Shown in pieces: positions 28,682 through 37,858 of a stretch of 64,000 bases of DNA. Position numbers and translations under genes: made by a program. This DNA is from Streptococcus marmotae (lineage in GTDB: Bacteria; Bacillota; Bacilli; Lactobacillales; Streptococcaceae). Location: NCBI RefSeq assembly GCF_001623565.1, contig NZ_CP015196.1, positions 372,001 through 436,000 on the forward strand. The letters run 5' to 3'. Position 1 is the first letter of the stretch. Each line of letters opens with the position of its first letter. A model generated the notes under the pieces. The model was not told the origin of the DNA. It made no database searches and worked only from the letters and a program-made list of their open reading frames with translations.

Positions 28682-28731
28682 TTAACGTTTACTAAATTGT
28701 GATGCCTTACGTGCTTTCTTAAGACCTGGTT
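28682..28731. repeat. Right attachment site (rpsI 3' end)
   Basis: The true 3' end of rpsI, matching the left copy at 19491-19540 with one C/T difference at about 28706. With the sequence beyond it the similarity to the left region extends back to 28526, because both copies also keep the integrase 3' end. Confidence 0.9.
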
Positions 28732-29074
28732 TCTTACGTTCTACCATACGAGCGTCACGTGTGAGAAGGCCAGCGCGTTTAAGAGAGTCGCGGAAGTCTG
28801 GATCTACTTGAAGAAGGGCACGAGCGATACCGTGACGGATAGCTCCTGATTGACCTGCATAACCACCACCTACAACGTTTACGAAAACATCGTAGCTTCC
28901 TACTGTTGATGTAACAGCAAATGGTTGGTTGATAACCAAGCGAAGGTCAGCGTGTGGGATGTACTCTTCTACATCTTTTTTGTTAACAGTGATTTTACCA
29001 GTTCCTGGAACAAGGCGAACGCGTGCAACAGCGTTTTTACGACGTCCAGTACCTGCATATTGTGCTTGTGACAT
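28682..29074 (-). CDS. rpsI: 30S ribosomal protein S9
   Basis: Small-subunit protein S9, 130 residues; its C-terminal tail reaches the decoding region and contacts P-site tRNA. Recognised from [39 protein letters not shown] and the basic end [12 protein letters not shown]. It follows rplM by 19 bp. Its last 50 bases form the integration site of the mobile element, and the protein end stays complete because the element brings or retains an identical copy. Confidence 0.98.
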   Translation of the reverse strand: MSQAQYAGTGRRKNAVARVRLVPGTGKITVNKKDVEEYIPHADLRLVINQPFAVTSTVGSYDVFVNVVGGGYAGQSGAIRHGIARALLQVDPDFRDSLKRAGLLTRDARMVERKKPGLKKARKASQFSKR

Positions 29075-29093
29075 ACTTTATTTGTTCCTTTCC

Positions 29094-29540
29094 TTAGATA
29101 AGTCCTGAAATATCAAGAACTTCTGGTTGTTGTGCAGCGTGGTTGTGCTCAGAACCAACGAATACTTTCAATTTCATCCCTTGAGCGCGGCCAAGAGTGT
29201 TGTGTGGAAGCATTCCTTTAACTGATTTTTCAATCAAACGCACTGCATTTTTTGAACGAAGTTCACCAGCAGTGATTGATTTCAATCCACCTGGGTACAT
29301 TGAGTGAGTGTAGTAAACTTTATCAGTTGCTTTTTTACCAGTCAATTTCACTTTTTCAGCATTGATAACGATGACGAAGTCACCTGTATCAGTATGTGGT
29401 GTAAATGTTGGTTTGTTTTTTCCACGAAGAACGCTTGCTACAACTGCTGAAAGGCGTCCAAGAGGCACATCAGTAGCGTCTACTACATACCATTTGCGTT
29501 CAACTTCACCTGGCTTAGCCATGTATGTTGTTTTGTTCAT
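29094..29540 (-). CDS. rplM: 50S ribosomal protein L13
   Basis: Large-subunit assembly protein L13, 148 residues, recognised from [40 protein letters not shown] and [18 protein letters not shown]. It is first in the conserved rplM-rpsI operon. A roughly 100-bp leader with two hairpins lies upstream and may carry autoregulation of the operon. Confidence 0.98.
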   Translation of the reverse strand: MNKTTYMAKPGEVERKWYVVDATDVPLGRLSAVVASVLRGKNKPTFTPHTDTGDFVIVINAEKVKLTGKKATDKVYYTHSMYPGGLKSITAGELRSKNAVRLIEKSVKGMLPHNTLGRAQGMKLKVFVGSEHNHAAQQPEVLDISGLI

Positions 29541-29559
29541 GATTTCTCCTATATGAATG

Positions 29560-29662
29560 TCGTTTTTGTTTACAGGGCGGATGTTCCGGTCCGCAAGTTA
29601 TTTGAAGGGTTCCGGGGCCTTTCAAATGGGGTAAACAATACCGTCTACCATTATATCAAAAG
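29560..29662 (-). promoter_or_regulatory. rplM-rpsI promoter and structured 5' leader
   Basis: On the minus strand a TATAAT box (about 29654-29659) is followed by about 95 bases with two hairpins: one pairs ttgaaaggcccc and ggaacccttcaa, the other gcggacc and ggtccgc-like segments around gcggaccggaacatccgc. The place matches the L13-type autoregulatory leaders of Firmicutes. That identity is inferred from position and fold only. Confidence 0.55.
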
Positions 29663-29714
29663 AAAAGAGAGAAAGTCAAGCCTTACTACTCTCTTTTTCT
29701 TTATTTTTTCTGCG

Positions 29715-30225
29715 CGTAATTTCCCAAAGTAAGTTCCACTTTCGTTTTCGAAGCGGAAGTTAGTCTAAAACGGATTTTTATGGTGGAATTAAGTCTGAGA
29801 CGTTTGGGTTAGAAATGAGCTCTTACGATGACAAAATACAAACACCTTACCCTCTCAGACCGCAATGATATCCAGATAGGATTAGAAAGAGGAGAATCAT
29901 ACCCTTATGCGAGATATTCTCCCTAAAGGAACGAGCTTTGATACCTTAACTCAGGACGATATCAACCTGGTCTGTTCGCATGTCAATAGCGTGAAACGCG
30001 CTGCTTTGAATGGAAAGTCAGCTTATGAACTTTTTACGTTTACCTATGACGAAGAACTGGCTAAGCTTCTCGGTATTTCCTTAATTCCCGCTGAAGACGT
30101 CTGCCAGTCTCCTAAAGTATTGCAACATAAATCCTAAAAACGAACCGAATAAAATCCACTCAAACGTCTCACACTAACTTCCACCATAGCGGAACTTAAT
30201 CTGAAACGCTTTCAGATGAGGGGAT
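29715..30225 (+). mobile_element. IS30-family remnant with internal deletion
   Basis: The transposase start (MTKYKHLTLSDRNDIQIGLE at about 29829) runs 35 codons to a stop. From 29907 another frame gives the IS30-type C-terminus, with NSVKRAALNGKSAYELF and EELAKLLGISLIPAEDV. The central catalytic DDE part is deleted. Inverted repeats lie at the ends (aagttccactttcg on the left, gcggaactt on the right). It is not functional. Confidence 0.8.
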
Positions 30226-30403
30226 TTTGTGCGCTCTTTTTCCAACTACCATTCGCCTAAAAAAGCCATGAAATCAACAATTATAAAAACCAGTGGAACT
30301 TACTCTGACATAGATTTCCACTGGTTTTTAACGTTTTTATCAGACTAAATGCCACTTTAAGAGGCTATGGAAGCTAGTTTGAGAATTTAGCTATTTTTTC
30401 TGC

Positions 30404-30860
30404 GGGTAATTTCCCAAAGTAAGTTCCACTTTCGTTTTCGAAGCGGAAGTTAGTCTAAAACGGATTTTTATGGTGGAATTAAGTCTGAGACGTTTGAGTT
30501 AGAAATGAGCTCTTACGATGACAAAATACAAATACCTTACCCTCTCAGACCGCAATGATATCCAGCTAGGATTAGAAAGAGGAGAATCCTTCAAAACCAT
30601 CGCACATTTCATCCTTAAAGAGCCTACTACTGTTTCCAAAGAAGTCAAACGTAATAGACAGATCAGAACGTCTACTAGTGATGGGCTTCCTTGCCCTCTC
30701 CTTGATAAGGCTCCTTTTGTCTGTAACGCTTGCCCTAAGAGAAGACAAAATTGTGGCTATGGACATTGTGACTTTTCTCATTCATTTAGCCTTTTGCCCA
30801 TCCGCTTGGGCACGCACTCTGTCAAGACCTCCCTCTCTTGAATGTGATACCGATCATCCG
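30404..30860 (+). mobile_element. Second IS30-family remnant, truncated
   Basis: The first roughly 190 bases are almost identical to the left part of the copy at 29715, about 690 bp away. The frame from 30518 encodes 107 residues: the IS30 helix-turn-helix (IQLGLERGESFKTIAHFIL) and the start of a cysteine-containing linker (FVCNACPKRRQNC), then it shifts and stops. The catalytic domain is missing. Confidence 0.8.
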
Positions 30861-30941
30861 TATGCAGAAACTAGGAAGCCATACACTTGAGAAGTGTGGA
30901 AGGTTGTTAACAACGTTTTACAAACCTGAGTGAGCTTGCTT

Positions 30942-32558
30942 TTATGCTATTTCATGGCAAATCATTTCTCGATTGCGCAACTCAATATGATGGGTATAGC
31001 AACGCTTAATTCTTTCGTCATAGTGGTGGGCCACTTCAAAAATTGTACAGTCTGTTTCAAAAAAGAGATTGCGAATGATATCAGACGATTGCTTGTCAAT
31101 AGCCGATGTCCCCTCATCTACTAGTAAAATCGGTTGCTGATGCAGCAAGGCACGCGCAATTTCAATCCGTTGCTTTTGTCCACCAGATAATTGAGAACCA
31201 TTTTCCCCATAGCCTTGATCCAAGCAAGTCTCCCCCAACTCCTTCACTAATCCTACTTGATTGAGCAAATCAAGCAAGTGTTCATCCGGCACATCCTGTA
31301 ATTCCATCAGCAGGTTTTCTCTCAATGTCACATCAAAATAATAGGGTTCCTGCTGGATACGAGCAATCTGAACAGCTGAACAAGAAACTTCATCACCATT
31401 TTCCTCAAACACAACCTGTCCACTCCTTGGCTGCAAGCACCCCTGCAACACATCCAAAAAACTGGATTTCCCACTACCTGATACACCTGTGATTAAGACC
31501 TTACTACCAAATGGTATACAGAAGTTTGCCTGATCAACAAGATTATCTTCATAGCCAAAAGCAAGGTTAGAAACTATAATCGTTGGGCGTACTGCGAGAG
31601 AATGAAACTCTTTAGTTTCTATCGTTTTTCTGTCTTGAGCAAGGATTGTAGCGATTTTCTCACGTGTGCTCTTTGTTGATTGAATCATCCGTAGGTAAAC
31701 CGACACATTCCGGAAAGGGTAAATCACACGGTCACTCGCTAGAAAGAGAGCAATGATAACCGTGATGGTCAATTGACCGTTTAGTACAAAGAAAAGACCG
31801 ACTGCTGTTGGAATAATATAGCCAACCCATGAAGCCATTGCTCCGATAAACATAACCATCGCATGTTTATTATTGAGATTCAATCCCCTTGTTTCCATTT
31901 GCGCAAGGCTCTTATCCGAACGTGTAAAGAAAGTTGAAAAAGCCTGATAGGTCGATACAACTGCATAACCTTGAAAAAAATCCTTGGTATTTTTTATAAA
32001 GGCTTCATTTGCCTTCGTAAACTGCTCCGTTGCCCGCCCTAGCATATTGGCAAAAAGCATGGACGGTAGCATGGCTAAAAGAGCAAATACCAAATAAACC
32101 ATTGAAATAAAGGGATTTAAATAGATGAGGTAAACGAGGGAAATCAACCCCATCACACCATGAAAGATACACTCAAAAATAACTCTAAAATACTTATCTT
32201 CAATCAGTTTTAAATCAACGGTTAGTAGAGAAATGGTGTTGCCAACATCAGATTGATCTTCCTTAGCCAAGGCTAAGGAGCGAATCAATTCTTGCTTATA
32301 ATGCTGATTGAGACCTTTTATCAACTGATTTTTCAGATAATCTTGTAACCAAGTAGCTAACTGGATCATCAATACTCCACCCAGACCAACTCCCACAAAG
32401 AGAAGTAAATCCTCTACAGTTGAGCTTTTTGAAAAGAGCGTTACGCGAGATACAATCTGAGACAATACAATCCCATCAAAACTAGATACCAACATAGCTA
32501 AGCCACAAACAAGGACAATTCCTTTCGGTAAAACTTTCCATAACTGATGTATATTCAT
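30942..32558 (-). CDS. ABC exporter, fused membrane and ATPase domains
   Basis: Half-transporter of the type I exporter fold, 538 residues, which would work as a homodimer or with a partner. Six membrane helices span about 10-300; the ATPase domain has Walker [10 protein letters not shown] (about 370), the signature QLSGGQKQRIEIARALL and Walker B PILLVDEGTSAID. The substrate is not visible; the family exports peptides, lipids or drugs. A bacteriocin or signal-peptide exporter is possible but a C39 peptidase domain is absent. It stands alone, after a 240-bp gap from the DUF436 gene, with IS30 remnants downstream. Confidence 0.9.
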   Translation of the reverse strand: MNIHQLWKVLPKGIVLVCGLAMLVSSFDGIVLSQIVSRVTLFSKSSTVEDLLLFVGVGLGGVLMIQLATWLQDYLKNQLIKGLNQHYKQELIRSLALAKEDQSDVGNTISLLTVDLKLIEDKYFRVIFECIFHGVMGLISLVYLIYLNPFISMVYLVFALLAMLPSMLFANMLGRATEQFTKANEAFIKNTKDFFQGYAVVSTYQAFSTFFTRSDKSLAQMETRGLNLNNKHAMVMFIGAMASWVGYIIPTAVGLFFVLNGQLTITVIIALFLASDRVIYPFRNVSVYLRMIQSTKSTREKIATILAQDRKTIETKEFHSLAVRPTIIVSNLAFGYEDNLVDQANFCIPFGSKVLITGVSGSGKSSFLDVLQGCLQPRSGQVVFEENGDEVSCSAVQIARIQQEPYYFDVTLRENLLMELQDVPDEHLLDLLNQVGLVKELGETCLDQGYGENGSQLSGGQKQRIEIARALLHQQPILLVDEGTSAIDKQSSDIIRNLFFETDCTIFEVAHHYDERIKRCYTHHIELRNREMICHEIA

Positions 32559-32796
32559 CTTTAGTTCCTCCTTTTATCTACCCTTAGTTTAGCAAGATAC
32601 AAGGAAAAAACAAGGGTATTTCAGTAAGAGGACAGCCGTGAGCTGTAAGTGGTAAAAATCTGGATGTAAGATACAAAGGAAGTGACTGCTGATATTCAAA
32701 AAACAAGGATAAGCTAGTGGATTAGTTTAGCCTGAGTCTAAAAATAAAAGAGTGAACTCAATCGGTTTCTGAAAAATCACGATTGAGTCCTACTCC
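32559..32796. other. Spacer with a degenerate dispersed repeat
   Basis: No gene is seen. Bases 32758-32798 (actcaatcggtttctgaaaa onward) resemble repeat ends at 43455 and 50716, and the two arms actcaatcg / cgattgagt form a hairpin. It may act as the terminator of the DUF436 operon. Confidence 0.4.
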
Positions 32797-33363
32797 CTAT
32801 CTCTTGCGAATGCTATCTTCTTGATACAAAGCCCTAGCTCCGCCAATCAATTTTGGCCGACTAGCAAGCGCTGTGACATGAGCCTGTCCAATCTGGCGTA
32901 AGGTCGGTCGCAGAGGCACCTGAACATGTTTGACATGCATACCAATCGAGGTATCTCCGATGTCAAGACCCGCATAGGCTGTGACAAATTCAACTTCAAT
33001 AGGATCTGTCATATACTCAAAAGCTGCTAACTGACCTGAACCCCCTGCATGTAAGCTCGGTAGTACATTCACCATTTCTAAATCCTTAGCAAGCGCAAAT
33101 TCTCTTTCCACTACCAAGGCGCGATTTAAATGTTCACAACCTTGAACGGCAAGGTATATTCCTTTCTCCGTAAGAGTGTCTAATATAGTCTTAACAATCA
33201 CTTGGCCGACTTCAAGACTAGAGTGCTTGCCGATAGAACCTCCCAAAACCTCACTGGAAGAAAGACCCAAGACAAACAACTGCCCTTTTTGAATTTGGCT
33301 GAGTTCTAGCACCTCTTCTAAGACCGTCAAGGTTTCCTGTCTGATTATTTCCATATCCATCAT
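32797..33363 (-). CDS. TIGR01440/DUF436 family protein (YwlG-like)
   Basis: A 188-residue protein of the UPF0340/DUF436 family, whose biochemical role is unknown. Recognised from [39 protein letters not shown] and the C-terminal [20 protein letters not shown]. It is the last gene of the truA-pdxK-ECF-DUF436 group and begins one base after the ECF gene stop, so it is almost certainly co-transcribed. Context suggests a metabolic link with vitamin B6, but this is inference. Confidence 0.85.
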   Translation of the reverse strand: MMDMEIIRQETLTVLEEVLELSQIQKGQLFVLGLSSSEVLGGSIGKHSSLEVGQVIVKTILDTLTEKGIYLAVQGCEHLNRALVVEREFALAKDLEMVNVLPSLHAGGSGQLAAFEYMTDPIEVEFVTAYAGLDIGDTSIGMHVKHVQVPLRPTLRQIGQAHVTALASRPKLIGGARALYQEDSIRKR

Positions 33364-33834
33364 CTACGCTGCCACCTTTCTGACCTTGGTCATTGCAGCT
33401 GCAAGGATTGACCCAAGAATGATTCCGACTGCATTTTGAATGAGATTTCCGGCAAGACCATCTAAGGCACTGGCAGCGTTATACAAGAACACACTCGCTA
33501 TAAAATAGCCACCAACCATGGCAATTGAAGCCAGAAATAAGCCGAGAATCCGACCCTTTCCTGACCAACCAGCTGCATAACCTTGCAGACCATGAAAGAG
33601 CAGACTGAAGAAGGCCCATTGTGGATAACCTAGTAAGAGATCAAGCAACAGACCCGATAAACCACCAACAATTGCTCCCTCTTTTGCTCCAAGATAAAAG
33701 GCTGTAAAGAAGATTCCGACATCTAATAATGTAATAAAGCCTGTTAAAGTAGGAACGTGTATGTAGCCCAAAACAACTGTCAAAGCCGTCAAAATGGACA
33801 ATAACACGATTCGTTGCGTTTGATTAATTTTCAT
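33364..33834 (-). CDS. ECF transporter substrate-binding (S) component
   Basis: Integral membrane S component of an energy-coupling-factor vitamin transporter, 156 residues with about five or six helices. The N-terminal ILTALTVVLGYI pattern and GAKEGAIVGGLSGLLLDLL are typical of the ThiW/HmpT/PdxU-like group. It must use EcfA/A'/T encoded elsewhere. Its start overlaps the end of the pyridoxal/HMP-kinase gene by 11 bases, so the substrate is probably a vitamin B6 form or a thiamine precursor. The two possibilities cannot be separated here. Confidence 0.85.
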   Translation of the reverse strand: MKINQTQRIVLLSILTALTVVLGYIHVPTLTGFITLLDVGIFFTAFYLGAKEGAIVGGLSGLLLDLLLGYPQWAFFSLLFHGLQGYAAGWSGKGRILGLFLASIAMVGGYFIASVFLYNAASALDGLAGNLIQNAVGIILGSILAAAMTKVRKVAA

Positions 33835-34585
33835 ATTGTACTACTCCATATTCGTCTGCTGCTTGAATGGCACGGTAGACAAAATCCTTAGCTTCTGTCA
33901 CCGCCTCTGCTACCTTGCTGCCTAGAACCAAATGACTGGCAATGCTTGAGGCAAATGTACAACCAGCACCTGTATTATTATTGTTCAAAACCTGCGAATC
34001 TAGCACTTGAACCGTCTTTCCGTCATAGTAAACATCTAGTGCATGTTCGTGATTGAGGCGATTACCACCTTTGATAACCACATGTCTAGCTCCTAAATCG
34101 TATAAAGCCTGAGCAGCTTCTTTCATCTCATCAAGCGTTTGGATTTTTCTTTGGGTCAATAGCTCCGCTTCTGCCACATTCGGAGTGACAATCGTAACAT
34201 AGGGGAAAAATGCTAGCAACTCCTCACGCAGATTACTCACTTCTACATCATGTGTTTCCTTACAAACTAAGACCGGATCAAGGACAATCGGAATGTCTTG
34301 GTGAGAACGCACAAAGGCGAGTACCTGCTTAGCAATGGCTACATTGGGTAGTAATCCTAATTTTATGCCCGCAAAAGGAATATCTTTTAAACTAGCCAAC
34401 TGTTTCGCAAAGACTGCTTCATCAGTCGGTATAACTTCAAATCCTTTTTCTGTCATAGCAGTTAAACAAGTCACCGCCACAAAACCATGCAAGCCATTGA
34501 CCGTATAGGTTGTCAAGTCTGCATGCAGTCCACCACCACTAAAAATATCATTCCCTGAAAGGGCTACGATGTATTTACTCTTCAT
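33824..34585 (-). CDS. pdxK: Pyridoxal/hydroxymethylpyrimidine kinase, ribokinase fold
   Basis: ThiD-type kinase of 253 residues that phosphorylates pyridoxine/pyridoxal or 4-amino-5-hydroxymethyl-2-methylpyrimidine. Family marks: [18 protein letters not shown] at 10-27, [30 protein letters not shown] and the anion-hole motif [13 protein letters not shown] with the catalytic Asp position replaced by the NNTGAGC context. In streptococci the copy next to an ECF gene is usually called a pyridoxal kinase, and I follow that. It overlaps both truA and the ECF gene. Confidence 0.85.
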   Translation of the reverse strand: MKSKYIVALSGNDIFSGGGLHADLTTYTVNGLHGFVAVTCLTAMTEKGFEVIPTDEAVFAKQLASLKDIPFAGIKLGLLPNVAIAKQVLAFVRSHQDIPIVLDPVLVCKETHDVEVSNLREELLAFFPYVTIVTPNVAEAELLTQRKIQTLDEMKEAAQALYDLGARHVVIKGGNRLNHEHALDVYYDGKTVQVLDSQVLNNNNTGAGCTFASSIASHLVLGSKVAEAVTEAKDFVYRAIQAADEYGVVQYEN

Positions 34586-35324
34586 ACCAAATCTCCTTTA
34601 AGTATAGACCATTGGGTGCAGCTGTAGGACCTGCTAACTGCCTGTCTTTTTCTTTCAAAATGCGCTCTATCTGCTCAATCGGCATTCGATGATTGCCAAT
34701 TTTCAACAAGGTCCCCACCATATTGCGCACCTGTTTATAGAGAAAGCCATTTCCTGTAAAGGTGAAGACCAGTAAATTCCGATCTGTGTCTACTTCCACA
34801 CGAGCTTCTGTAATCGTCCGTACCTTGTCCTCTACTGCTGTACCAGAGGCTGTAAAACCTGTGAAATCATGAGTCCCAACTAAAGACCGAATCGCTTCTG
34901 TCATACGGGACAACTCCAAATCATAGGGAAAATGAGTCGCATAGCGCCGCATCATCGGATTCTTCGGCCGACCAATATCCACTAAAAACTCATAGGTTTT
35001 CTGGTGTTTAGCATAACGGCAATGAAAATCGTCTGCCACTTGCGCAACAGCTACTACATCAATATCTTCCGGACTTTGGGTATCCAATGCAAACCGCAAC
35101 TTTTCAACATCACGGGTGCCTGGCAAGTCAAAATGAATGACTTGTCCATAAGCATGTACCCCACTGTCTGTCCGCCCCGCTCCGTGTACCACTACTTCTT
35201 GTCCTCTATTTAAACGCCGCAAGGTCTTTTCCAATTCCTCCTGAACGGTCCGTGCATGGGGTTGGCGCTGAAAACCTGAAAAGTCGTGTCCATCATAGGA
35301 AATTATCGCTTTATATCTTGTCAT
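34575..35324 (-). CDS. truA: tRNA pseudouridine(38-40) synthase TruA
   Basis: Makes pseudouridine at positions 38-40 in the anticodon arm of many tRNAs. The 249 residues from the ATG at 35324 contain the catalytic aspartate motif [12 protein letters not shown] (about 50-61), the N-terminal [13 protein letters not shown] and the C-terminal [17 protein letters not shown]. An in-frame ATG 45 bases upstream would add [15 protein letters not shown], which does not match the family, so the internal start is chosen. It is first in the four-gene operon with the vitamin kinase and transporter. Confidence 0.95.
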   Translation of the reverse strand: MTRYKAIISYDGHDFSGFQRQPHARTVQEELEKTLRRLNRGQEVVVHGAGRTDSGVHAYGQVIHFDLPGTRDVEKLRFALDTQSPEDIDVVAVAQVADDFHCRYAKHQKTYEFLVDIGRPKNPMMRRYATHFPYDLELSRMTEAIRSLVGTHDFTGFTASGTAVEDKVRTITEARVEVDTDRNLLVFTFTGNGFLYKQVRNMVGTLLKIGNHRMPIEQIERILKEKDRQLAGPTAAPNGLYLKEIWYEE

Positions 35325-35469
35325 AGCATGATTGTACCACAGTCCAAAACTCTCTTGCAAGATTGTCAAATCCCATCTGTCCTATGACAGATCGAGAGAG
35401 GGAATTTTATTCGCTCTTTTGCCCTAAATAAGGTATAATAAAGAAAACGATTAGAAAGAGAGGCGTGCC

Positions 35470-35919
35470 ATGTCTATCCCTATCCACCATACTGATCACC
35501 AAGAAGCCTATGCGCACGTCGTCAATCACCTAAAAGAAAAAGGAGTACGGATGACTGAAACCAGAAAAGCAGTCATTCGCTATCTTATTGACAGCTCCGA
35601 ACATCCAAGCGCCGAGATGATTTACAAAGACCTACGCCCAGCTTATCCCAATATGAGCTTGGCCACTGTCTATAACAATCTCAAGGTCTTAGTCGAAGAA
35701 GGATTCGTCACTGAATTAAAACGCAATAACGATACAACCACCTACTACGACTTCATGGGCCACGATCATTTAAATGTCATCTGTGAACGCTGCGGAAAAA
35801 TCACTGATTTGATCGCTGAAAATATGCCCAGCCTCGAACATCAGGTAGAGGCTCAGACAGGCTATCAAATTACAAAAGAACTCTTAACCGTTTATGGTAT
35901 TTGTCCAGATTGCCAGTAA
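35470..35919 (+). CDS. perR: Fur/PerR-family metalloregulator
   Basis: A 149-residue Fur-family repressor, in streptococci most often PerR, the peroxide sensor. The winged helix spans about 20-95 (GVRMTETRKAVIRYLIDSSE, MSLATVYNNLKVLVEEGF). The structural zinc site is clear from CERCGKI and the C-terminal CPDC. Histidines and aspartates for the regulatory Fe/Mn site are in DFMGHDHLN. Zur or Fur cannot be excluded by sequence, but PerR is the sole or main Fur-type regulator in many streptococci. It has its own TATAAT promoter box about 35 bp upstream and a terminator directly after. Confidence 0.88.
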   Translation: MSIPIHHTDHQEAYAHVVNHLKEKGVRMTETRKAVIRYLIDSSEHPSAEMIYKDLRPAYPNMSLATVYNNLKVLVEEGFVTELKRNNDTTTYYDFMGHDHLNVICERCGKITDLIAENMPSLEHQVEAQTGYQITKELLTVYGICPDCQ

Positions 35920-35924
35920 ATAAA

Positions 35925-35955
35925 AAGAACTATCCTAACTAGGATAAGTCCTTTT
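35925..35955 (+). terminator. Terminator after perR
   Basis: Hairpin with tatccta / taggata at its core and an A-rich 5' and T-rich 3' flank, six bases after the perR stop. Confidence 0.65.
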
Positions 35956-35967
35956 GTGATTAAAAAA

Positions 35968-36276
35968 TCAATTTCTTTCTTCTCCAAGAGGGCTTTTTGC
36001 TTTTTCTAATTTCACTAACTTCTCTGTATGGTGCGATTTTGCCCAATCCAACTTTTCTTGAAGTGTGGTTTCTCGCCAATAAAAAGCAGTTTCTCCCATG
36101 ATTGGAAGCATTCCCTCTTGAAAAACCTCCCAGGATTTCTGATATTCTTCTTGGCTGACGAACTCCCTCTCATGATTGATATTATATTCAGGAGCTTGAA
36201 AGTTTTTAATGAGCCTCGCATATAATTCTCGTTCTAGCTCTTTTGTTTCGCTAACAAGTCTTTTATATTCGCGCAT
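35968..36276 (-). CDS. Hypothetical protein, possibly N-terminally truncated
   Basis: A 102-residue helical, charged protein (REYKRLVSETKELERELYAR, EEYQKSWEVFQEG, TLQEKLDWAKSHHTEKLVKL). No family recognised. The reading frame stays protein-like upstream of the ATG (VYIDFLQDLQSERKLVGTNG) back to a TAA near 36356, with no good start codon there. The first ATG also lacks a clear ribosome-binding site. This suggests either an unusual start or loss of the original 5' end. It is convergent with perR. Confidence 0.5.
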   Translation of the reverse strand: MREYKRLVSETKELERELYARLIKNFQAPEYNINHEREFVSQEEYQKSWEVFQEGMLPIMGETAFYWRETTLQEKLDWAKSHHTEKLVKLEKAKSPLGEERN

Positions 36277-36431
36277 GTCTTCGATGCCATTAGTGCCTAC
36301 TAATTTTCGCTCGCTCTGAAGATCTTGCAGAAAGTCAATATAGACAAAAAACTTTTAGTATAGTAAATCATTTTCCACAGAATTGATATATTTTTGTATA
36401 TCATATTCCCCATAGAATATATACCTATTCT

Positions 36432-36707
36432 TCATTTATTAATAAATGATTGATATAGAGATTTACCTAAAAAGAATAACTGTCCTAAAATATAAAAAAC
36501 TAAAAGAAAAAATGAGAACCAGAAAATCCATACAATAAGTGATACATTCCAAATTAGAGGTTGTACTATGAAATTGAGTATGAGCACTACTATCCAACGT
36601 TGGCCCCAGGTCATTTTTCTTTGGATGAACCAATATAAAAAGTCCTCTCCTGGATGAAGTCTCGTTTCTAAATATTCATCTCGTAATCTTTTTATCCATA
36701 CCGGCAT
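36432..36707 (-). CDS. Hypothetical small membrane protein
   Basis: A 91-residue protein with a basic, soluble N-terminus (WIKRLRDEYLETRLHPGEDF) and two hydrophobic segments (about 36-52 and 54-82). No family recognised. The ribosome-binding region is aaggaaat. It stands alone in an AT-rich 800-bp stretch between perR and the amino-acid transporter genes, so it may be an accessory gene. Confidence 0.5.
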   Translation of the reverse strand: MPVWIKRLRDEYLETRLHPGEDFLYWFIQRKMTWGQRWIVVLILNFIVQPLIWNVSLIVWIFWFSFFLLVFYILGQLFFLGKSLYQSFINK

Positions 36708-36755
36708 TGCAACTATTTCCTTGTTGAACTTAAATTAATTAGAATGCTTATAAAT

Positions 36756-37013
36756 AAAAAGGCGATTAAGCGCCTTTTTATTTACCAAAAACGATAGTAA
36801 AGAAGATACTGAATAAGTGCATTCATTATGAGTTCTCTGCTTTATTCTTGATTAGATATATTATACAATAAATACTGGGTAAAGTCAATAAAATTCTGAA
36901 AATTGTGTATTTTTCGACTTTTATCTAACCTGAACAATTAGATTATAACAGGAAAAAGAAATGGAAGCTCAAAACCTTGTCAGCCACCAGCATAGCTGGT
37001 GGTTTTCTTTTTT
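36756..37013 (+). other. Spacer with two orphan terminator-like hairpins
   Basis: No protein gene is visible at 36708-37100. It holds a hairpin aaaaaggcg-atta-cgccttttt-like structure at 36756-36779 and a strong plus-strand terminator (ccaccagc-ata-gctggtgg, then a long T run) at 36984-37013. No plus-strand gene ends here, so the second could be the 3' end of a small RNA. Confidence 0.45.
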
Positions 37014-37048
37014 TCTCTTCGAGAAAAACTGGCTCGAAGCCATAATAT

Positions 37049-37095
37049 AAAAAAGCCTAAAACAGAAATGATCGTTCCTGTTCTAGGCTTTTTTC
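37049..37095. terminator. Terminator after the amino-acid ABC operon
   Basis: A long hairpin (aaaaaagcctaaaacag / ctgttctaggctttttt) lies just beyond the permease stop on the minus strand and is followed by a T run in both directions. Confidence 0.8.
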
Positions 37096-37100
37096 GTTTT

Positions 37101-37766
37101 TCAATAGGTTGCCAAGCGTTTTTCCAGATGAACTTGTCCTAGTGCATAGAGGGTACAAATCATCCAGTAAATCAAGGCTACACAGATATAGACTGTCATA
37201 TAATCTGACTTAGCTCCACCGATAATTTTAGCCTTATTAAATAATTCTGGCACAGTAATCATAGCAGTCAGCGAGGTACTTTTTACCATATCTAACAAAA
37301 CATTGCTAAGCGGTGGCACTGCAATCCGAAAGGCTTGGGGAATAATCACTTTCCGATAGATAATCGAGGTCTTTAATCCAAGAGAACGAGCCGCCTCCCA
37401 TTGCCCATGATCAATCGCAGAAAGCGATGAACGAATAATCTCTGAAATATAAGCACTTGACATGAGGGTAAACGCAATGATACTAGCACTAATCGCATCT
37501 AACTCCAATCCCATAAAAGGTAAGCCAAAATAGATAAAAAAGAGCAAGACCATCAGCGGAATCCCCCGCATCAAGGAAATATGAAGCATGGCTAAATGAC
37601 GAAAAACAGCTAGGCGTGACATCCGACAAAGGGCTACAAAAAAGCCAAAAACAGTTCCCAAGGCAAAACCAATGAGGGATAAGGAAAGAGTATAAGGCAA
37701 ACCTTCTAAAATCTTAGGAATCGCCTCTCTTGCTAGCTCTAGATTAAAAATAGCCTGCCAATTCAT
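37101..37766 (-). CDS. Polar amino-acid ABC transporter permease (cystine type)
   Basis: Inner-membrane permease of the His/Glu/Gln/Arg family, 221 residues from the ATG at 37766, which is preceded by gaggagaaa; a longer frame from 37817 includes a cysteine-rich stretch (SCTGNFCSLFDGG) foreign to the family. Five helices are predicted. The EAA loop that docks on the ATPase is visible: WEAARSLGLKTSIIYRKVII and PQAFRIAVPPLSN. It follows the binding-protein gene by 92 bp; no ATPase gene lies downstream, so an ATPase from elsewhere is needed. Cystine (TcyB-like) is a likely substrate, by similarity of the pair. Confidence 0.88.
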   Translation of the reverse strand: MNWQAIFNLELAREAIPKILEGLPYTLSLSLIGFALGTVFGFFVALCRMSRLAVFRHLAMLHISLMRGIPLMVLLFFIYFGLPFMGLELDAISASIIAFTLMSSAYISEIIRSSLSAIDHGQWEAARSLGLKTSIIYRKVIIPQAFRIAVPPLSNVLLDMVKSTSLTAMITVPELFNKAKIIGGAKSDYMTVYICVALIYWMICTLYALGQVHLEKRLATY

Positions 37767-37858
37767 GTTTTCTCCTCCACCATCGAAAAGGGAGCAGAAG
37801 TTCCCAGTACAACTCAAACTGGTTCTTCGTCACTCCCATTTATTCTCTTGCTATAAAG

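Larger units (their letters stand above)
19491..28731. mobile_element. Integrative mobilizable element inserted in rpsI
   Basis: About 9.2 kb between 50-bp direct repeats of the rpsI 3' end. Contents are AT-rich compared with the flanks: a tyrosine integrase and excisionase-like gene next to the right att site, a HUH/SF3-helicase Rep-relaxase with a candidate hairpin origin, an FtsK/TcpA-like coupling ATPase, small conserved-looking ORFs, an XRE regulator and a divergent cargo of four membrane or lipoprotein genes. No type IV secretion genes are present, so it would be mobilizable rather than self-transmissible. Integrase and ATPase are frameshifted and the lipoprotein is split by an IS, so this copy is probably defective. 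Confidence 0.88.
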
